Assembly: GCA_002633005.1 (NCBI GenBank)
Contig: NMRA01000611.1
Location: 1-30,448 of the forward strand
Origin: Phoronis australis
Lineage: Eukaryota; Phoronida; Phoronidae
DNA: 30,448 nucleotides
Direction: 5' to 3'
The notes under the pieces are model-generated. The model was not told the origin of the DNA, did not search any database, and saw only the letters and a program-made list of their open reading frames with translations. Made by a program: the position numbers and the translations under genes. Of this stretch, positions 11,747 through 22,309 are shown one piece after another. Numbering within the stretch: the stretch's first letter is position 1; each line of letters begins with the position of its first letter.

Positions 11747-12156
11747 AGAACTACTTTCATAGTAATGGTTCAACATTTTTACGTGCCTGTACCGAATGGA
11801 CTTTGGGATAAGAAAATATCACTTTCTGCGCAAATAGCGCCGCTTGGGTGAGATTCTCAAGTTACTAAAGTTTCTTATATTGCTTTCCTCTAAAATCGTA
11901 TAATATCATGAGTTTTAATTCAGGGTTACGTTTGAATCTATGCACTAGAAAATTTTTTGTTATGTTGAACACTGGGTCATTTCTCTAATTCTTTGGGTTA
12001 CGGCCAGTAGCAAGTTAAAAATCCTCTGGGTTTGACAGCCTAGTTTCTCCACGGCACGTTCCCAGCACAGAAGCACGGTTTATCTGCGAAGACTCTACTC
12101 TGACGGCATGTAGTTGTCCATGTGTCGCGTGCGCGGCTTGTCTTCACAGCGCGTGC

Positions 12157-12558
12157 ATGCTTTCTCACCGAATCGTGCAACACCACCCACGTCGACACTC
12201 AGCGTCCTCTCGCAAGACAACTGACCTTATATTACCGACTTCTCTTATACATGCACAATTTCTACACGGACTCCTCAAGCTGAGTGCAGTGATGGCTTCG
12301 GTAGGGCTTGGCGTACTCAACTTGATTTTTTTTGCAGATAGACAAACAGGCTCAGGCTCGGAACAGGAGCTAGTTCACCATTTCACTACTAACTTTCACA
12401 TGGTCAAAAATAGAATTGTTTTATTCTTGGTCTTGCTACAACACCAATATCAGCTGGTACATCACACTCGATTGCCCGGTTACGCAATGCTTGTTGACAG
12501 GGTTAGATTAGAGCTAGTGTCCTTGTATATAAGCTCCGCCCCAGTTGTCAATCACTGA
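12157..12558 (+). other. 133-codon open frame of unknown status in the GGTAGGTG element
   Basis: This is one of the two longest Met-to-stop frames in the window. It lies near the right end of the TTAA-flanked element. The product has a central hydrophobic stretch (around residues 40-60, MASVGLGVLNLIFFA) and many histidines, but no motif I recognise and no transposase DDE pattern. With no second copy to compare, it cannot be told from chance. A TATATAAG followed by CTCCGCCCC near its end looks promoter-like but may belong to older inserted DNA. Confidence 0.15.
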
Positions 12559-13239
12559 GCTGGTGAGCACTCAAGCCATATGACATACTGAGGCTTGGTC
12601 AAATATAGCTAAAAAACAACTTTGGATTTTCAGAATGATTTTATTTTTCATCAGTATACTGTGCATCAAAAATTAAAGATTAGGATGATATGAAAATGTA
12701 AAAAACAGTCAAAATTAATTTTTTGTGTATCCACCTACCTTAATGACATGAGATTCTGAACGGTGATTTAGAACAATATATTTTGGGATATTAAACACTC
12801 GAAGAGCCAGTGCCTCTGGAAAAGATCCAAACACAGTTCAGCAATGTGCAATGAGCTTTCGCTTTCATTTACATTGGCAAACTCTGTTTTACCGCCACTA
12901 AAATTTTGCTGCTTCGCTGTCGTTGACTTAGAATAACCGGCTTCTGGTTTCGTGGCCTTATTTCGGACAAAGTAATTTTCTTGTCTGTCGGAATCGTGAA
13001 CCTTTGGCCTGATAGGGCATTTTTAAAAACAGTTTCATTTCTCGTGTTATGGGTGTTTGAACTGCAGTTATTTATATTAATGCAGTATGAAACGCAACCA
13101 ACGTTAGTTTACCTTCATAATTTTCATTCTAAATCCTTCTCCTGTTTTGGTTATCCGTGGGTCGCAGCACATCGTTGGGGTATGTGTATGGCTTGTAAAT
13201 AGACAAAAACGTGTATTTTACAAACAACCGACAAAATCA

Positions 13240-14110
13240 AATTTTTCAATTTGCCACCAAGAAGCGCCACAGTAGTCAATTTCGTCGGAACAAGACCGTC
13301 GGCCGACCTTTTTACAGTAAAAATATGTATGCCAAGTTTTAAAATCATCCAAAGAGGTTGACAGAGGGGCAGATGACACAAAGACTCAAAAACAGTAAAA
13401 AATAGCCACTAGGTGCCGCAAAATAATCCCAATCCATACGGAAATGAAAGATAGGCACCATTCTACTAATATATGCCTATCTGCCAAATTTTATAAAAAT
13501 CCGTCAAAGAACCTTTGAATATACAGACTTTAGGTAAACTTAAAAAAAAATAAATTGCCACTAGGAGGCACACCAGTAGTCCAATCCGTCCTGAAATCGT
13601 TGTCATTAGTTGTCAACTTAATATAAAGATACTTGCTAAATTTAATAAAGATCTTGCAGAGCCATGGGCTTGGCGCAAAATCAAAGGAAAATGCCACTAG
13701 GAGGTGTCACGGTAGTCGAAGTCGTCGGAAAGCTGTTGTCAGCTGCCTTCTTCACAGTAAAAACATATATGCCAATTTTCACAATCATCCTTAGAGTGGT
13801 TTGTTTGATGGAGGGGTAGGCGCCAAAAATTTAATAGAGGGCAGTAAAATTTGCCATTAGGTGTCATCCGAAAACGATCGAGAGGATAGCGTCATCTTAT
13901 TGACCCATGAGCCAAGTTTTATGAAAATCCGATGAACTTTGAAGAAACAGAGATAAACGAAAAAATGCCACCGGTAGGCGGATCCGTCCGAAATTCGTCG
14001 TCAACTGTCGTCAGCCTTGTAGAAGCACATCTGCCAAATCTCATCAAGGTCCTGTGGGGATTTAAGAGATACAGCTGTGGACGCCGTATCCCGGACGCCC
14101 GGACAACCGG
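13240..14110 (+). repeat. Block of about six ~150 bp tandem subrepeats
   Basis: Homologous to the block at 2310-2950. The recurring GCCACTAGG-type cores are at 13253 (degenerate), 13405, 13557, 13693, 13853 and 13967, at spacings of about 152, 152, 136, 160 and 114 bp. The block ends in CGGACGCCCGGACAACCGG and a CATATAAATATGCGGGCG tail, the counterpart of the tail at 2970-2990. Other units of the 2 kb array lack the block, so it was either lost from them or gained by a subset. Confidence 0.8.
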
Positions 14111-16852
14111 GCAGGCAGAGATGACAAACACTCACATATAAATATGCGGGCGAATAAAATTGTCTACATTTTTCTAACTTTAAAGCTTCGTATCAGAAAT
14201 AGCTGTTCAAATTTATGTAAAATTTCATTTCTATGGTATAAATACCTTTTAAAAAATGAAAATGAAATGCTCATATTTTAGAGCACTAATCGTATTTCAC
14301 ATCTGGATCATTTTCTTCAAATGAAATTCGGTGTTGTTGTTAATGCCGGTGCCTTACTATCAATGTGCGCTTGTTTTTCGTACTAAATTCTATGGTTTTT
14401 GAGAAACTGTGCCCTGAAATCAGGTGTGAAACAGTGTTCATCAATAATGTCAGATGCCCGAATGACTGACGAATATTTTTTTTCATTTCGCTTTTCCAAA
14501 TCAAAGAAGTGTCGATCATATTTTGATGACTCACAGGAGTACAAACGTTTAGTAAAAACCAGAAGATTCTGATATTTACAAGTGAACGGAACCTTGATAC
14601 CATCTCATGGTGCACGCCCTCAAAAAGAGGCAATTTTCGAGATTTCTTACCTTTTCGACTCTGGTGTCATTTAAAGGTGATGGTTCAATGCTATCTTTGG
14701 TTCGTTGATAGTGAGGGCCAGGCCAGGGTTCTGCTAGTTAAGATCCTGTATAACCCTAGAAATCCTCCAGAAATAGCAGTTCAGATTTAAGTAAATCTTT
14801 CAAAGGCTGTGATTTAAACTCCGTTCACGAAACAACAATGAAATGATCATATGTTATGACATCAAAGGTGTCTCTGAGATCACATTTCGAAACTGTTCAC
14901 CTAATAACTTCGATTAAGTTACTGAAACCGTTGTTCAACTAGCAATTTGATATGGCCTTTTTAAAAACGTTTTCGTTTAACGTATTACGGGTACGGATTT
15001 GACGACCTTCAACATATTGAGCTGTACACTATTTATAGTAAATGCAATATGAAACACAAGCATTGATAGTTTACCTTCATAAGTTGCACCTTAAATCTTT
15101 CGGAATTCGTTTTAATTATCTGAGGGTCATGGGTGTATTGTTTGGGCTTGCGTGTAAATAGACAAAACATGCATTGATAAAATTTACAAATAATCGAAAA
15201 ATCGACTGTTTTCAATTAACCACACGCACATCTATTTTAAAGACCTTGTCCTTGTCAAACTGTTTTAGAACTAATAAGCTTTTTTCTCGAAATTGTGAAC
15301 CTTCGGCCTAATAGCACCCTTTTAAAAATGTATTATGGGTAGGGATTTGAGAACGTTCAAGGTAATGAGCTGTACACACTGCAGTATGAAACCCAAGTAA
15401 CGATACTTTAGCTTTATAATTTTCGTCTTAAATCTTTCTTCTTTCGTTTTGGTTAAACGAAGGTTATCTTTGGGTATGGGTATGGCGAAAAAGCGTATTG
15501 ATAAAATTTTCAAACAATCGACCTATCAATTGCTTTCAATTTGCCGTACGCAGATCAATTGAAAAATCTTTCTCAATACACCGGTAGGAATCGACCACGG
15601 GAAGCACTGCTCAGCTTCATCTTGCTTCTTCATCGGCACAGGGATTCAAATATTCCATTCAGCATTGCTCTTGCGACCTTGAACGCCATTTAGATTAATT
15701 TGTGGTGTATGTCTTCGTAAGTTAGGGTTTGTGTTTGTATGTTAGTGCTTTGTTGGGCGGGATTGGAAGGTGCGTTACCGTTAACGCAAATCCACAGGCA
15801 AGAAAAGTAACAAACCTCTAGTCCAAGCGAATGGTAATACCATTGATAAATGGGCAGATCTGTCCATGGGATTAAAAGTGTGTCATCACGGCCTAAGCTT
15901 TTATACCTTCGAAGAACCCATCGTGCAATTAAAAACCAGCCAACACTTAAAATATTTTACAGCGACCTGTCACAGGTGGAGAACTGTAACTGCACCTATC
16001 AGCAAGTCCAAAACGTTTTAATAACGAAATTTACACACCTTTATCGACTTTTGTATTTTGGATAAGATAGCATCTTATGGCGCACGTCCTGATGGAAGAG
16101 GCAATTTCCGGGATTTTTTATTTTTCCGACTCTGGTGTCGTTTTGAGTTGGTGGTTCAGCGACATCTTTAGTCCGTTGCCAGTGGTGGCGAGGTCAAGTT
16201 CAGATCCTGTATGACCCTAGAAAAAGCGTCTACATTTCTCTTGATTCAAAGGTTGCTATCTCAGAAATAGCAGTTCAGATTTATGTAAAACGTTCACATA
16301 CTATGATTTAAACGTCTTTCACAAAACGAAAGTGCAATAATCACAATTTAGAACATGAACATTTTTTCTGAGATCACTTCTCGAAACTTTTCATCAAATG
16401 ATTTTCGATCATGTTTTGACACGGTTGTTTAATTTAAATGGGTCTTCGGTTTTTGCTAGCTTTTAATGGTTTTTAAGAGAACATGCCTTGAAACTAGATG
16501 TGAGTCATTGTGCATTAATAAAGACATATGCCTGAATGACTCGTTAGTAGATTTTACACTTCCCCTGTCCGAAAAATGTCGGTCATGTTTTGATGACACA
16601 CAGGAGCACAAACGTGTAGTAAAACCTAGAAGCTTCTATGATGTTTACAAGTTAACGGAACCTTGACTCTTGTGCGATTCGGACAGATAGGATCCGGAGT
16701 CCATAAAAAGGGAAGCATGTTAGGGCCCTATTTAGTATGTTAGTACAATTGTTAGTCGGGATTAGAAAGAGCGTTAAGTTCAGCAAGTCAAGTAACAAAC
16801 GTCTAGTGCAAGCTAATGATAATACATTTGATAGATGGATAGATATATCCAT

Positions 16853-16854
<2 letters not shown>

Positions 16855-16890
<36 letters not shown>

Positions 16891-16891
16891 T
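16855..16891 (+). repeat. AAT trinucleotide microsatellite
   Basis: About twelve uninterrupted AAT units sit inside the last landmark-D region of the 2 kb array, at a place where the sister copies read CCATTTGAA. The open frames of poly-Ile on either strand are artefacts of the repeat. Confidence 0.95.
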
Positions 16892-17295
16892 CTAATAATA
16901 TCACTTATTGTACATCGTAGGCTTTGCTTACTCATACAGAAATACATAAATTCAAATGTATATTCAGAGTATTTACACGGACAGCAGTTCTTCTCTAAAA
17001 GCCATAGTCTTCTCAGTGAATATCCATTTGAATAAATGTGCGTCATCACGACCCGAACACCAATGTATGAGTATAACCCAAAGTACAACTACTGTGAAAT
17101 ACAGCCGACACTTAAAACATATACGTATTACAACTACCTGTACACCAAACAGTTGCCACAGGTGGAGAACTGTAACAACAATCAGCCAGACAAAAATGTA
17201 ATTAATGACAGAAGTTACGCACCTGTATCGTCCTTCATGTATCGGGTAAGACATCATATCCTCACGGTGTGCGCTTTCAAGGAAATGGCCGCAAT

Positions 17296-18271
17296 CTGAA
17301 ACAGCAGGCCGACTCACTCAAAGGGAAACATTCAAGGGTCATGCTATTACTTCTCAGGAGGGGTTGTTGCACTTTCCAATGAACTACGAGCACACCAAGT
17401 AATCGAAGTGCAACAACCAGGTAACCACGTCATTACACAATCCAGATCAATAAACTCGCCTTTTAGAGATACTGAATACCAAAAGAGTGTTCTCAATGGA
17501 AAATCGTGCCACATATCACCTTGCAGTGAATAAACGGGAGAGATCTTTGAGGGCATTGCATATGAATGGAAACTTTCAAAAACTAAACCGCATGGGGGCT
17601 ACGACGAAGTTAGATGCAGGTCGTCCGTCAATCTTGATTCGTGAACAGAGATTTGCCCTAGGGGTCGTGGTCTCTCAAACGGATAGGTCGGTGTTTTTTG
17701 TTTCCTGTCTGTCAACTTTCGATTCAGGAACTCGAATTGCTTTCTACTATCAGGCTCTGCCCGGCCGTGATTAACGCGAACCCTACCGGTCGTAGCATGA
17801 GAATATCCATAGTCAGAAGTGATACGTAAAGTGTTGCTACAAATCTGTCTAAATAGTAAAGTAAATTTGTACAACTGTATGCGCGAGTTTTCTATTTAAC
17901 CTATTAAAACAAGTCTTAAAAGCAAAATTAACATCAACAGACGCACGTGTACAACCTGGGAAGCTCATTTATATTGAGGAGCAAATTGTTGAAGGCACTG
18001 TATTCATATGTCTTCACACAGGTCATATGTTGGTCACATCACGTGAAGACGTGTCAAACATGTAAATTGTTACAGTGGCACAATTAATTTTCTATGCAAT
18101 TTACAAAAAAAACAACTATCGAGCTTAACATTATGTAAAATTTGAGCATTTGTTTCAATACTACATTTGTCCAAGGTTTCATTACAGAGCACGTGTCGGA
18201 TCGAGTCTACACAAGCACTTGTCTTTGAAAGTTTATTATTGGAGTTCATGGTGATTATTTAAAAACCTAAT
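17296..18271. other. Unassigned spacer, no gene recognised
   Basis: The array stops near 17295. This spacer holds a 13 bp perfect inverted repeat, GGTTGTTGCACTT at 17362-17374 against AAGTGCAACAACC at 17406-17418. It also holds a 95-codon plus-strand frame (17487-17774) with no motif I know, overlapped by an equally long antisense frame. Neither frame has a convincing start context or a second copy. Confidence 0.5.
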
Positions 18272-18960
18272 GACTTTGTAGAATGTATCCATTCTAGTAA
18301 TGACGATGGTATTCTTCTATGTCCAAATGTTTCCGATGTGAAAGTTTTGTGATATGCTGATGATATGGCTTTGTGTACTTAATCTCCAGTTAAACTGCAA
18401 AAACTACTGTGTGCTTTAAGTAAGTTCTGCCAGGAATGGAGCGTGTCTGCAAATTTAGTGAAGACCACAGTTATGGTGTTTAGAAACGGAGGTCCCTTGA
18501 GAAATTGCGAGATGTGGTATTTTGGAGGTGAAAAACTCGAAGTGATTTCCATGCCAGCTACAAGTATCTTGGTGTTGTGTTCACGCCAAAGTTATTGTGG
18601 ACTATGGCTGCTCAGACCCTGTCAGCCCAAGCCACGAGGTAGCCATTACAGTCGACACGCTACAAAGAAGCTGGACCATATTTCAACCACGTGTGGCTTT
18701 TGAGACACTTGATAAAATAATTTACCCCAGCTCATGCTATGGAGCCGATGTATGGGGCTTACAGCAATACAACTGGTTAGAACAAGTGCAAATTAAATTT
18801 TGCAGGCGTGTATTGGGTGTAGGTAATTCATGCATTGAGCGCATGTCGGCGGGTGCCGTTATTTACTAATCACTATGTTGCCGTGATCACGTATTGGTTC
18901 AAACTTCTCAAAATGCCTCTTCGCATGACTTTGACCAAAATGGTCGGCACTCCCGAAATT
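18272..18960 (+). pseudogene. Non-LTR retrotransposon (LINE) reverse transcriptase fragment
   Basis: The plus strand reads DFVECIHSSNDDG, then YADDMAL at 18353-18373, the catalytic palm motif of reverse transcriptase. It continues with LSKFCQEW, VMVFRNGG, a WYFGGEKLEV stretch and YKYLGVVFT (about 18557), as in LINE proteins between the palm and thumb. After a frame change come YGADVWG (about 18740), VQIKFCRRVLGV and RVPLF...YWFKLLKMP, the expected C-terminal region. There is a stop just before YADD, another just after, and at least two frameshifts, so it is dead. The 5' endonuclease part and the 3' end are missing, and the right side is cut by the element starting near 18988. Exact clade is uncertain; the C-terminal pattern suggests L2/CR1-like relatives. 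Confidence 0.85.
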
Positions 18961-19361
18961 GAGCCATATCACTTAGACTTATACAGCCGAGTTCATGAAG
19001 GTGGTTTAAAGTTAAACCTGGTTTAAACTGGACTTAGACCAGGCTTAAAGAAAATCTGCATTTCATAAAGTGGCTTAACTTTTAGACCAGTGGTCTAGTA
19101 AAACCTGGTTTAACTCCTATTTAGACCTGGTGTAAGTCACTTACATTTCACCAACGAAGTCTATATTCTTTAGATCTGTATTAAGATCTTAAACCAGGTA
19201 TAACTTTAGACTCGGTCAGACCTAGGTTTAACTGTTAAATATGACAGACTTGCATTATATAGGTGCAACTGAATGAGGCCGCGGTGTGCATTTACGACGC
19301 AGTTTTAGAGCGAAAATGGACTATTTTCAATATTCAGTTTTACGACACAAGATCCAACGTA

Positions 19362-19517
19362 GCAGGGACGGGTCCACGACTTTTAAGGGCAGGGGGTCGG
19401 TCAAGGACTTTTTAAAAGGGGGGACTAAGTCAACAATTTGAAGATTATAGACTTGATCTCACTAAAATCAAGCAAAAAGGGAGTCTGGACCCCTTGACCC
19501 CCTTGGATCCGCCTATG
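19362..19517 (+). mobile_element. Possible hAT-like MITE
   Basis: A ~155 bp segment begins CAGGGACGGGTCCA and ends TTGGATCCGCCTATG, with G-rich sequence near the left and C-rich sequence near the right. CAGGG(N)CGGATCCA-type ends are common in hAT-related miniature elements. The inverted repeat is imperfect and I could not find a convincing 8 bp target duplication. Confidence 0.35.
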
Positions 19518-19981
19518 TGTAGACCAGTTCATGCTGGATAGTGTCCTGCGGATTCTTCAGAATACGACTGGTCGAGCAGGGCGTCATCGTCATAAGCGCT
19601 ATACTACGGGTTTGACTGAAGACAGCATTTTCTGATTCTTCTGAGTGCCACCTCCATTGGTCTCCGATTTAATGTTGCCGGGAAGGGGTCTTGCCCCCCC
19701 CCCTTTGGCCGAGAAAAATAAACACTAAAATGGCACGGAAATAAATTTGGACATTTATGATATTACGGCTAATCGTGAGCATGTACTTTAATGTGTATAC
19801 GTGTGTTGGTCACACACATTACATTTTTCCTTATGAGAAAAACTTTTACACCTTTTTCGCAAATGTCTGCACTGATTCTACTAGTGTGTGCCATTGTATA
19901 CCCACGTGATCAAGGTTTCATTGAAGCACTTCAATAGTTTCTTTGTTGGGTTAATCCAGATCGACACAGTTTTTGTAATTA

Positions 19982-20336
19982 GAAGAACTTAAGTTTTCTA
20001 AAAACTTAAGTTTTTATACTTGGAAAAACTTAAGTTATCAGAAAAACTTAAGTTATCAGAAAACTTAAGTTTTTGTAATTAGAAAAACTTAAGTTTTTCT
20101 AAAAACTTAAGTTTATTTATGAAAACTTAAGTTTTATGCTCTGAAAAACTTAAGTTTCCTGAAAAACTTAAGTTCTCTGAAAAACTTAAGATGGCCTTGA
20201 AAAACTTAAGTTTCTTTCAAAAACTTAAGTTTTTCATAAGAACTTAAGTTTTTCAGAGAAAACTTAAGTTATTTTTCAATAACTTAAGTTTTTCCGCCAA
20301 AAACTTAAGTTTTCAGCGAAAAACTTAAGTTCATTT
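19982..20336. repeat. Array of 18 CTTAAG-centred palindromes, ~20 bp period
   Basis: CTTAAG occurs 18 times, at 19988, 20005, 20029, 20047, 20064, 20088, 20106, 20126, 20149, 20167, 20185, 20205, 20224, 20243, 20263, 20283, 20304 and 20324. Most sit in AAACTTAAGTTT, a perfect palindrome. Spacings are 17-24 bp with a mean near 19.8, about two helical turns. The bases between sites vary while the palindromes are kept. The array lies in the middle of the composite element, between its CCTGG-rich zones. Confidence 0.95.
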
Positions 20337-20524
20337 TTGTAAGGGTTTAAACCTGGTTTTACTAAACCGGCTCCCTGGTCTAACAAAACCAGGCTTTCAG
20401 ACTTTTGAACCACGTTGGTGAAATACAAATTGGGTCTAAAATTAGACCAGGTGTAGGAAGACCAGGTTTAGGTCTTAAACCTGGTTTTGTTAAACCACCT
20501 TTATGAAATCGGGTGTTAATATTT

Positions 20525-22309
20525 TACTCCACGGTAGAGCTAACGGCCGTCGCCCTGTGCACACAAAATCTGTGAGTTAACCGGCACTCACCTTGCACGT
20601 TGCAGCCATTTAAGCGAAAAACTATCTAGTAAACGCCATTTTCTTGCATAATCCTCCTCCTTTTGTAACAAAAAAGTCTGTCGTCGATGACCCGCACACG
20701 CACTCACTCTCATACACAGACGAACATCAAAACAAACGTCACGTGACAACAACGTTTGTTCATCCAGAGATTTTTCTCGTGTTGTGGGGTACGATGTATC
20801 GCAGATTTGGACTTAATCGCAATTAATCTGGACTCCACATGAACTTTAAAAATTGTAAAACATAAGAAAGATTTCAGCTAATTTGTTGAGTCGAAACTAT
20901 ATTTTTATTCAAGAATTCAAATTTTCCTATTGACGATCGCGATTCAGTGACGTATCAGTCGGCAAGTTTTCGCCCTAGGATTTCAGCACAACTTTTGGAA
21001 AAATGATCGTAATTTAACAACGGTGTTTGATAGCAATGCACCACAATTTTGTAGAAAGACCCTCATAGGCTACAAATACGTCACAGAGCGTAAATTTGAT
21101 GAATCCTAGCTTCCGATTTTACCCGTTTCGGAAACCGGGTTTCAACTGCCTTAGGCTACAATAAGCGTCCCCTCCCCGTGTAATGAATTTTTCTGAGCAT
21201 TTATTAGAGCCAATACAGTATACAGCTTTCCACCAAGGCTAGATGATGCTACGACATTATTCTTTGTTGCATTAGTGTTGGCTAATTATCATTTTATGGC
21301 CTGTTCATCCATTCAGCCAAAAGTAGTTTCATAGGTGGCTTATCAGCCAATTATTCACGCATGTCATGTCGTGAACACATCCACTACCACAAGAAACTGT
21401 AGGAACACCGCATTTATCCACCTTCACTCTTATCAGGCTTCTATTGTGAGTCAGCATGCTTGAATAATTGGCTGATAAGCCACCTCTGGAACTACTTTTG
21501 GCTGAATGGATGACCAGGCAATAAAATGATACTTAGCCAAGACCAGTTACTAATGCAACAAAGAATAATGTTGTAGCATCACCTAGCCTTGGTGGAAAAC
21601 TGTATACTGTATTGGCTCTAATAAACGCTTAGAAAAATTCCTTTCACGGGGAGGGGACGTTCATTGTAGCCTACGGCAGTTGAAACCCGGTTTCCCAAAC
21701 GGGTAAAATCGGAAGCTAGGTTTCATCAAATTTACGCTCTGTGACGTATTTGTAGCCTATGACAAGTCAGTCTTTCTACAAAATTGTGGTGCATTGCTAT
21801 CAACTTCCGTTGTTAAATTACGATAATTTTTCAAAAAATTGTGCTCATCACAGGGCGAAAACTTGCCGACTGATGCGTCGCAGAATCGCGATCGTCAATA
21901 GGAAAACTTGAACTCTTGAATAAAAATATAGTTTCGACTCAACAAATTACCTGAAATCTTCCTTATGTTTTACAATTTTTAAAGTTCATGTGGAGTCCAG
22001 ATTAATTGCGATTAAGTGCAAATCTGCGCTACATCGTACCCCACAACACAGCATAACCTCTGGATGAACACACATGTTGTTGTCACGTGACGTTTGTTTT
22101 GAAGTTCGTCTGCGTATGAGAGTGAGTGAGCGTGCGTATGCGGGTCATCGACGACAGACTTTTTGTTACAAAAGGCGGAGGATTATGCAAGAAAATGGCA
22201 TTTACTAGATTGTTTTTCACTTAAACGGCTGCAACGTGCAAGGTGAGAGCTGGTTAACTCACGGATTTTGTGTGCACAGGCCGACGGTCGCTAGCTCTAC
22301 CGTGGAGTA
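20525..22309. repeat. Long inverted repeat (foldback element), ~850 bp arms
   Basis: The left arm 20525-21363 (839 bp) and right arm 21455-22309 (855 bp) are reverse complements, judged by eye to be above 90% identical along their full length. The outer ends are TACTCCACGGTAGAGC and GCTCTACCGTGGAGTA. The inner ends are CCAATTATTCACGCATG and CATGCTTGAATAATTGG. A 91 bp loop separates them. The arms have no coding frame I recognise and no clear target duplication, although both flanks are TA-rich. A transcript would form a near-perfect 840 bp hairpin. Foldback transposons and inverted duplication are the main explanations. Confidence 0.92.
21364..21454 (-). repeat. Hairpin loop: inverted copy of THAP 5' flank
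   Basis: The reverse complement of this 91 bp loop matches 23106-23195 with three internal mismatches plus one at the last base (about 97% identity), from CTGACTCACAATAGAAGCC to GTGTTCACGACATG. The match ends exactly where the THAP exon's candidate ATG begins in copy 2. Copies 1 and 3 of the THAP element lack this sequence. Confidence 0.9.

Larger units (their letters stand above)
10786..12739 (+). mobile_element. TTAA-flanked DNA transposon, GGTAGGTG family
   Basis: The element starts GGTAGGTGTATACAC and ends GTGTATCCACCTACC, a 15 bp inverted repeat with one mismatch, and both sides carry TTAA (10782-10785 and 12740-12743). Joining the flanks across one TTAA gives CAAACTTTAATGACATGAG, which lines up with CAAACTTTCATGACACGAG in the undisturbed array unit near 4408. 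That is an empty-site comparison supporting a TTAA insertion. The 1954 bp interior has no recognisable transposase, so it looks non-autonomous. The TTAA target fits Kolobok or piggyBac; the termini differ from those of the THAP family. Confidence 0.75.
1530..17295 (+). repeat. Diverged complex tandem array, unit about 2 kb
   Basis: A set of landmarks recurs in constant order and orientation. Landmark A (GAAGAGCCAGTGCCTCTGGAAA) lies near 1530, 4491, 8055, 10180 and 12798. Landmark B (GGTTATCCGAGGGTCGCAACG) lies near 1865, 4806, 8535, 13150, 15110 and 15445. Landmark D (CATTCAGCAT..GTTAGGG) lies near 3090, 5040, 8770, 15655 and 16715. Landmark E (GGTGGTTCAGCGACATCTTTGG) lies near 3590, 5500, 9250, 10450, 14680 and 16150. 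Landmark F (CTCAGAAATAGCTGTTCAGATTTATGTAAAAC) lies near 3700, 5590, 9370, 14190 and 16260. After subtracting the transposon insertions, unit lengths are about 1.9-2.1 kb. Some units are longer (150 bp subrepeat blocks) or internally deleted. Copies are heavily diverged and no frame is conserved between them, so this looks like an old satellite or segmental tandem duplication, not a gene family. Confidence 0.8.
18988..20505 (+). mobile_element. Composite DNA element with CCTGG-rich subterminal repeats
   Basis: The ends form an inverted repeat: CCGAGTTCATGAAGGTGGTTTAA on the left (from about 18988) against the reverse complement of the right end, CCGATTTCATAAAGGTGGTTTAA (to about 20505), 21 of 23 matching. 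Both subterminal zones (to about 19230, and from 20341) are packed with AAACCTGGTTT and TAGACCAGG motifs in both orientations, and both contain ATTTCACCAACG. Dense subterminal motifs are typical of transposase-binding zones in some DNA transposons. No transposase is present. A clear target duplication was not found, so superfamily and exact limits are open. The centre holds a CTTAAG array and a possible smaller inserted element. Confidence 0.65.

Noticed and set aside
16813-17088. Ile-rich open frames around the AAT tract
   Set aside because: Produced by the AAT microsatellite; sister array units do not keep the frames.
17362-17418. 13 bp stem with 31-base loop as a terminator or MITE
   Set aside because: No T-run, no target duplication and no neighbouring gene; a single short inverted repeat is expected by chance or decay.
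19982-20336. CRISPR-like array
   Set aside because: The repeated part is only about 12 bp and palindromic, with 5-10 bp spacers, in an animal-type transposon; this does not fit CRISPR dimensions.
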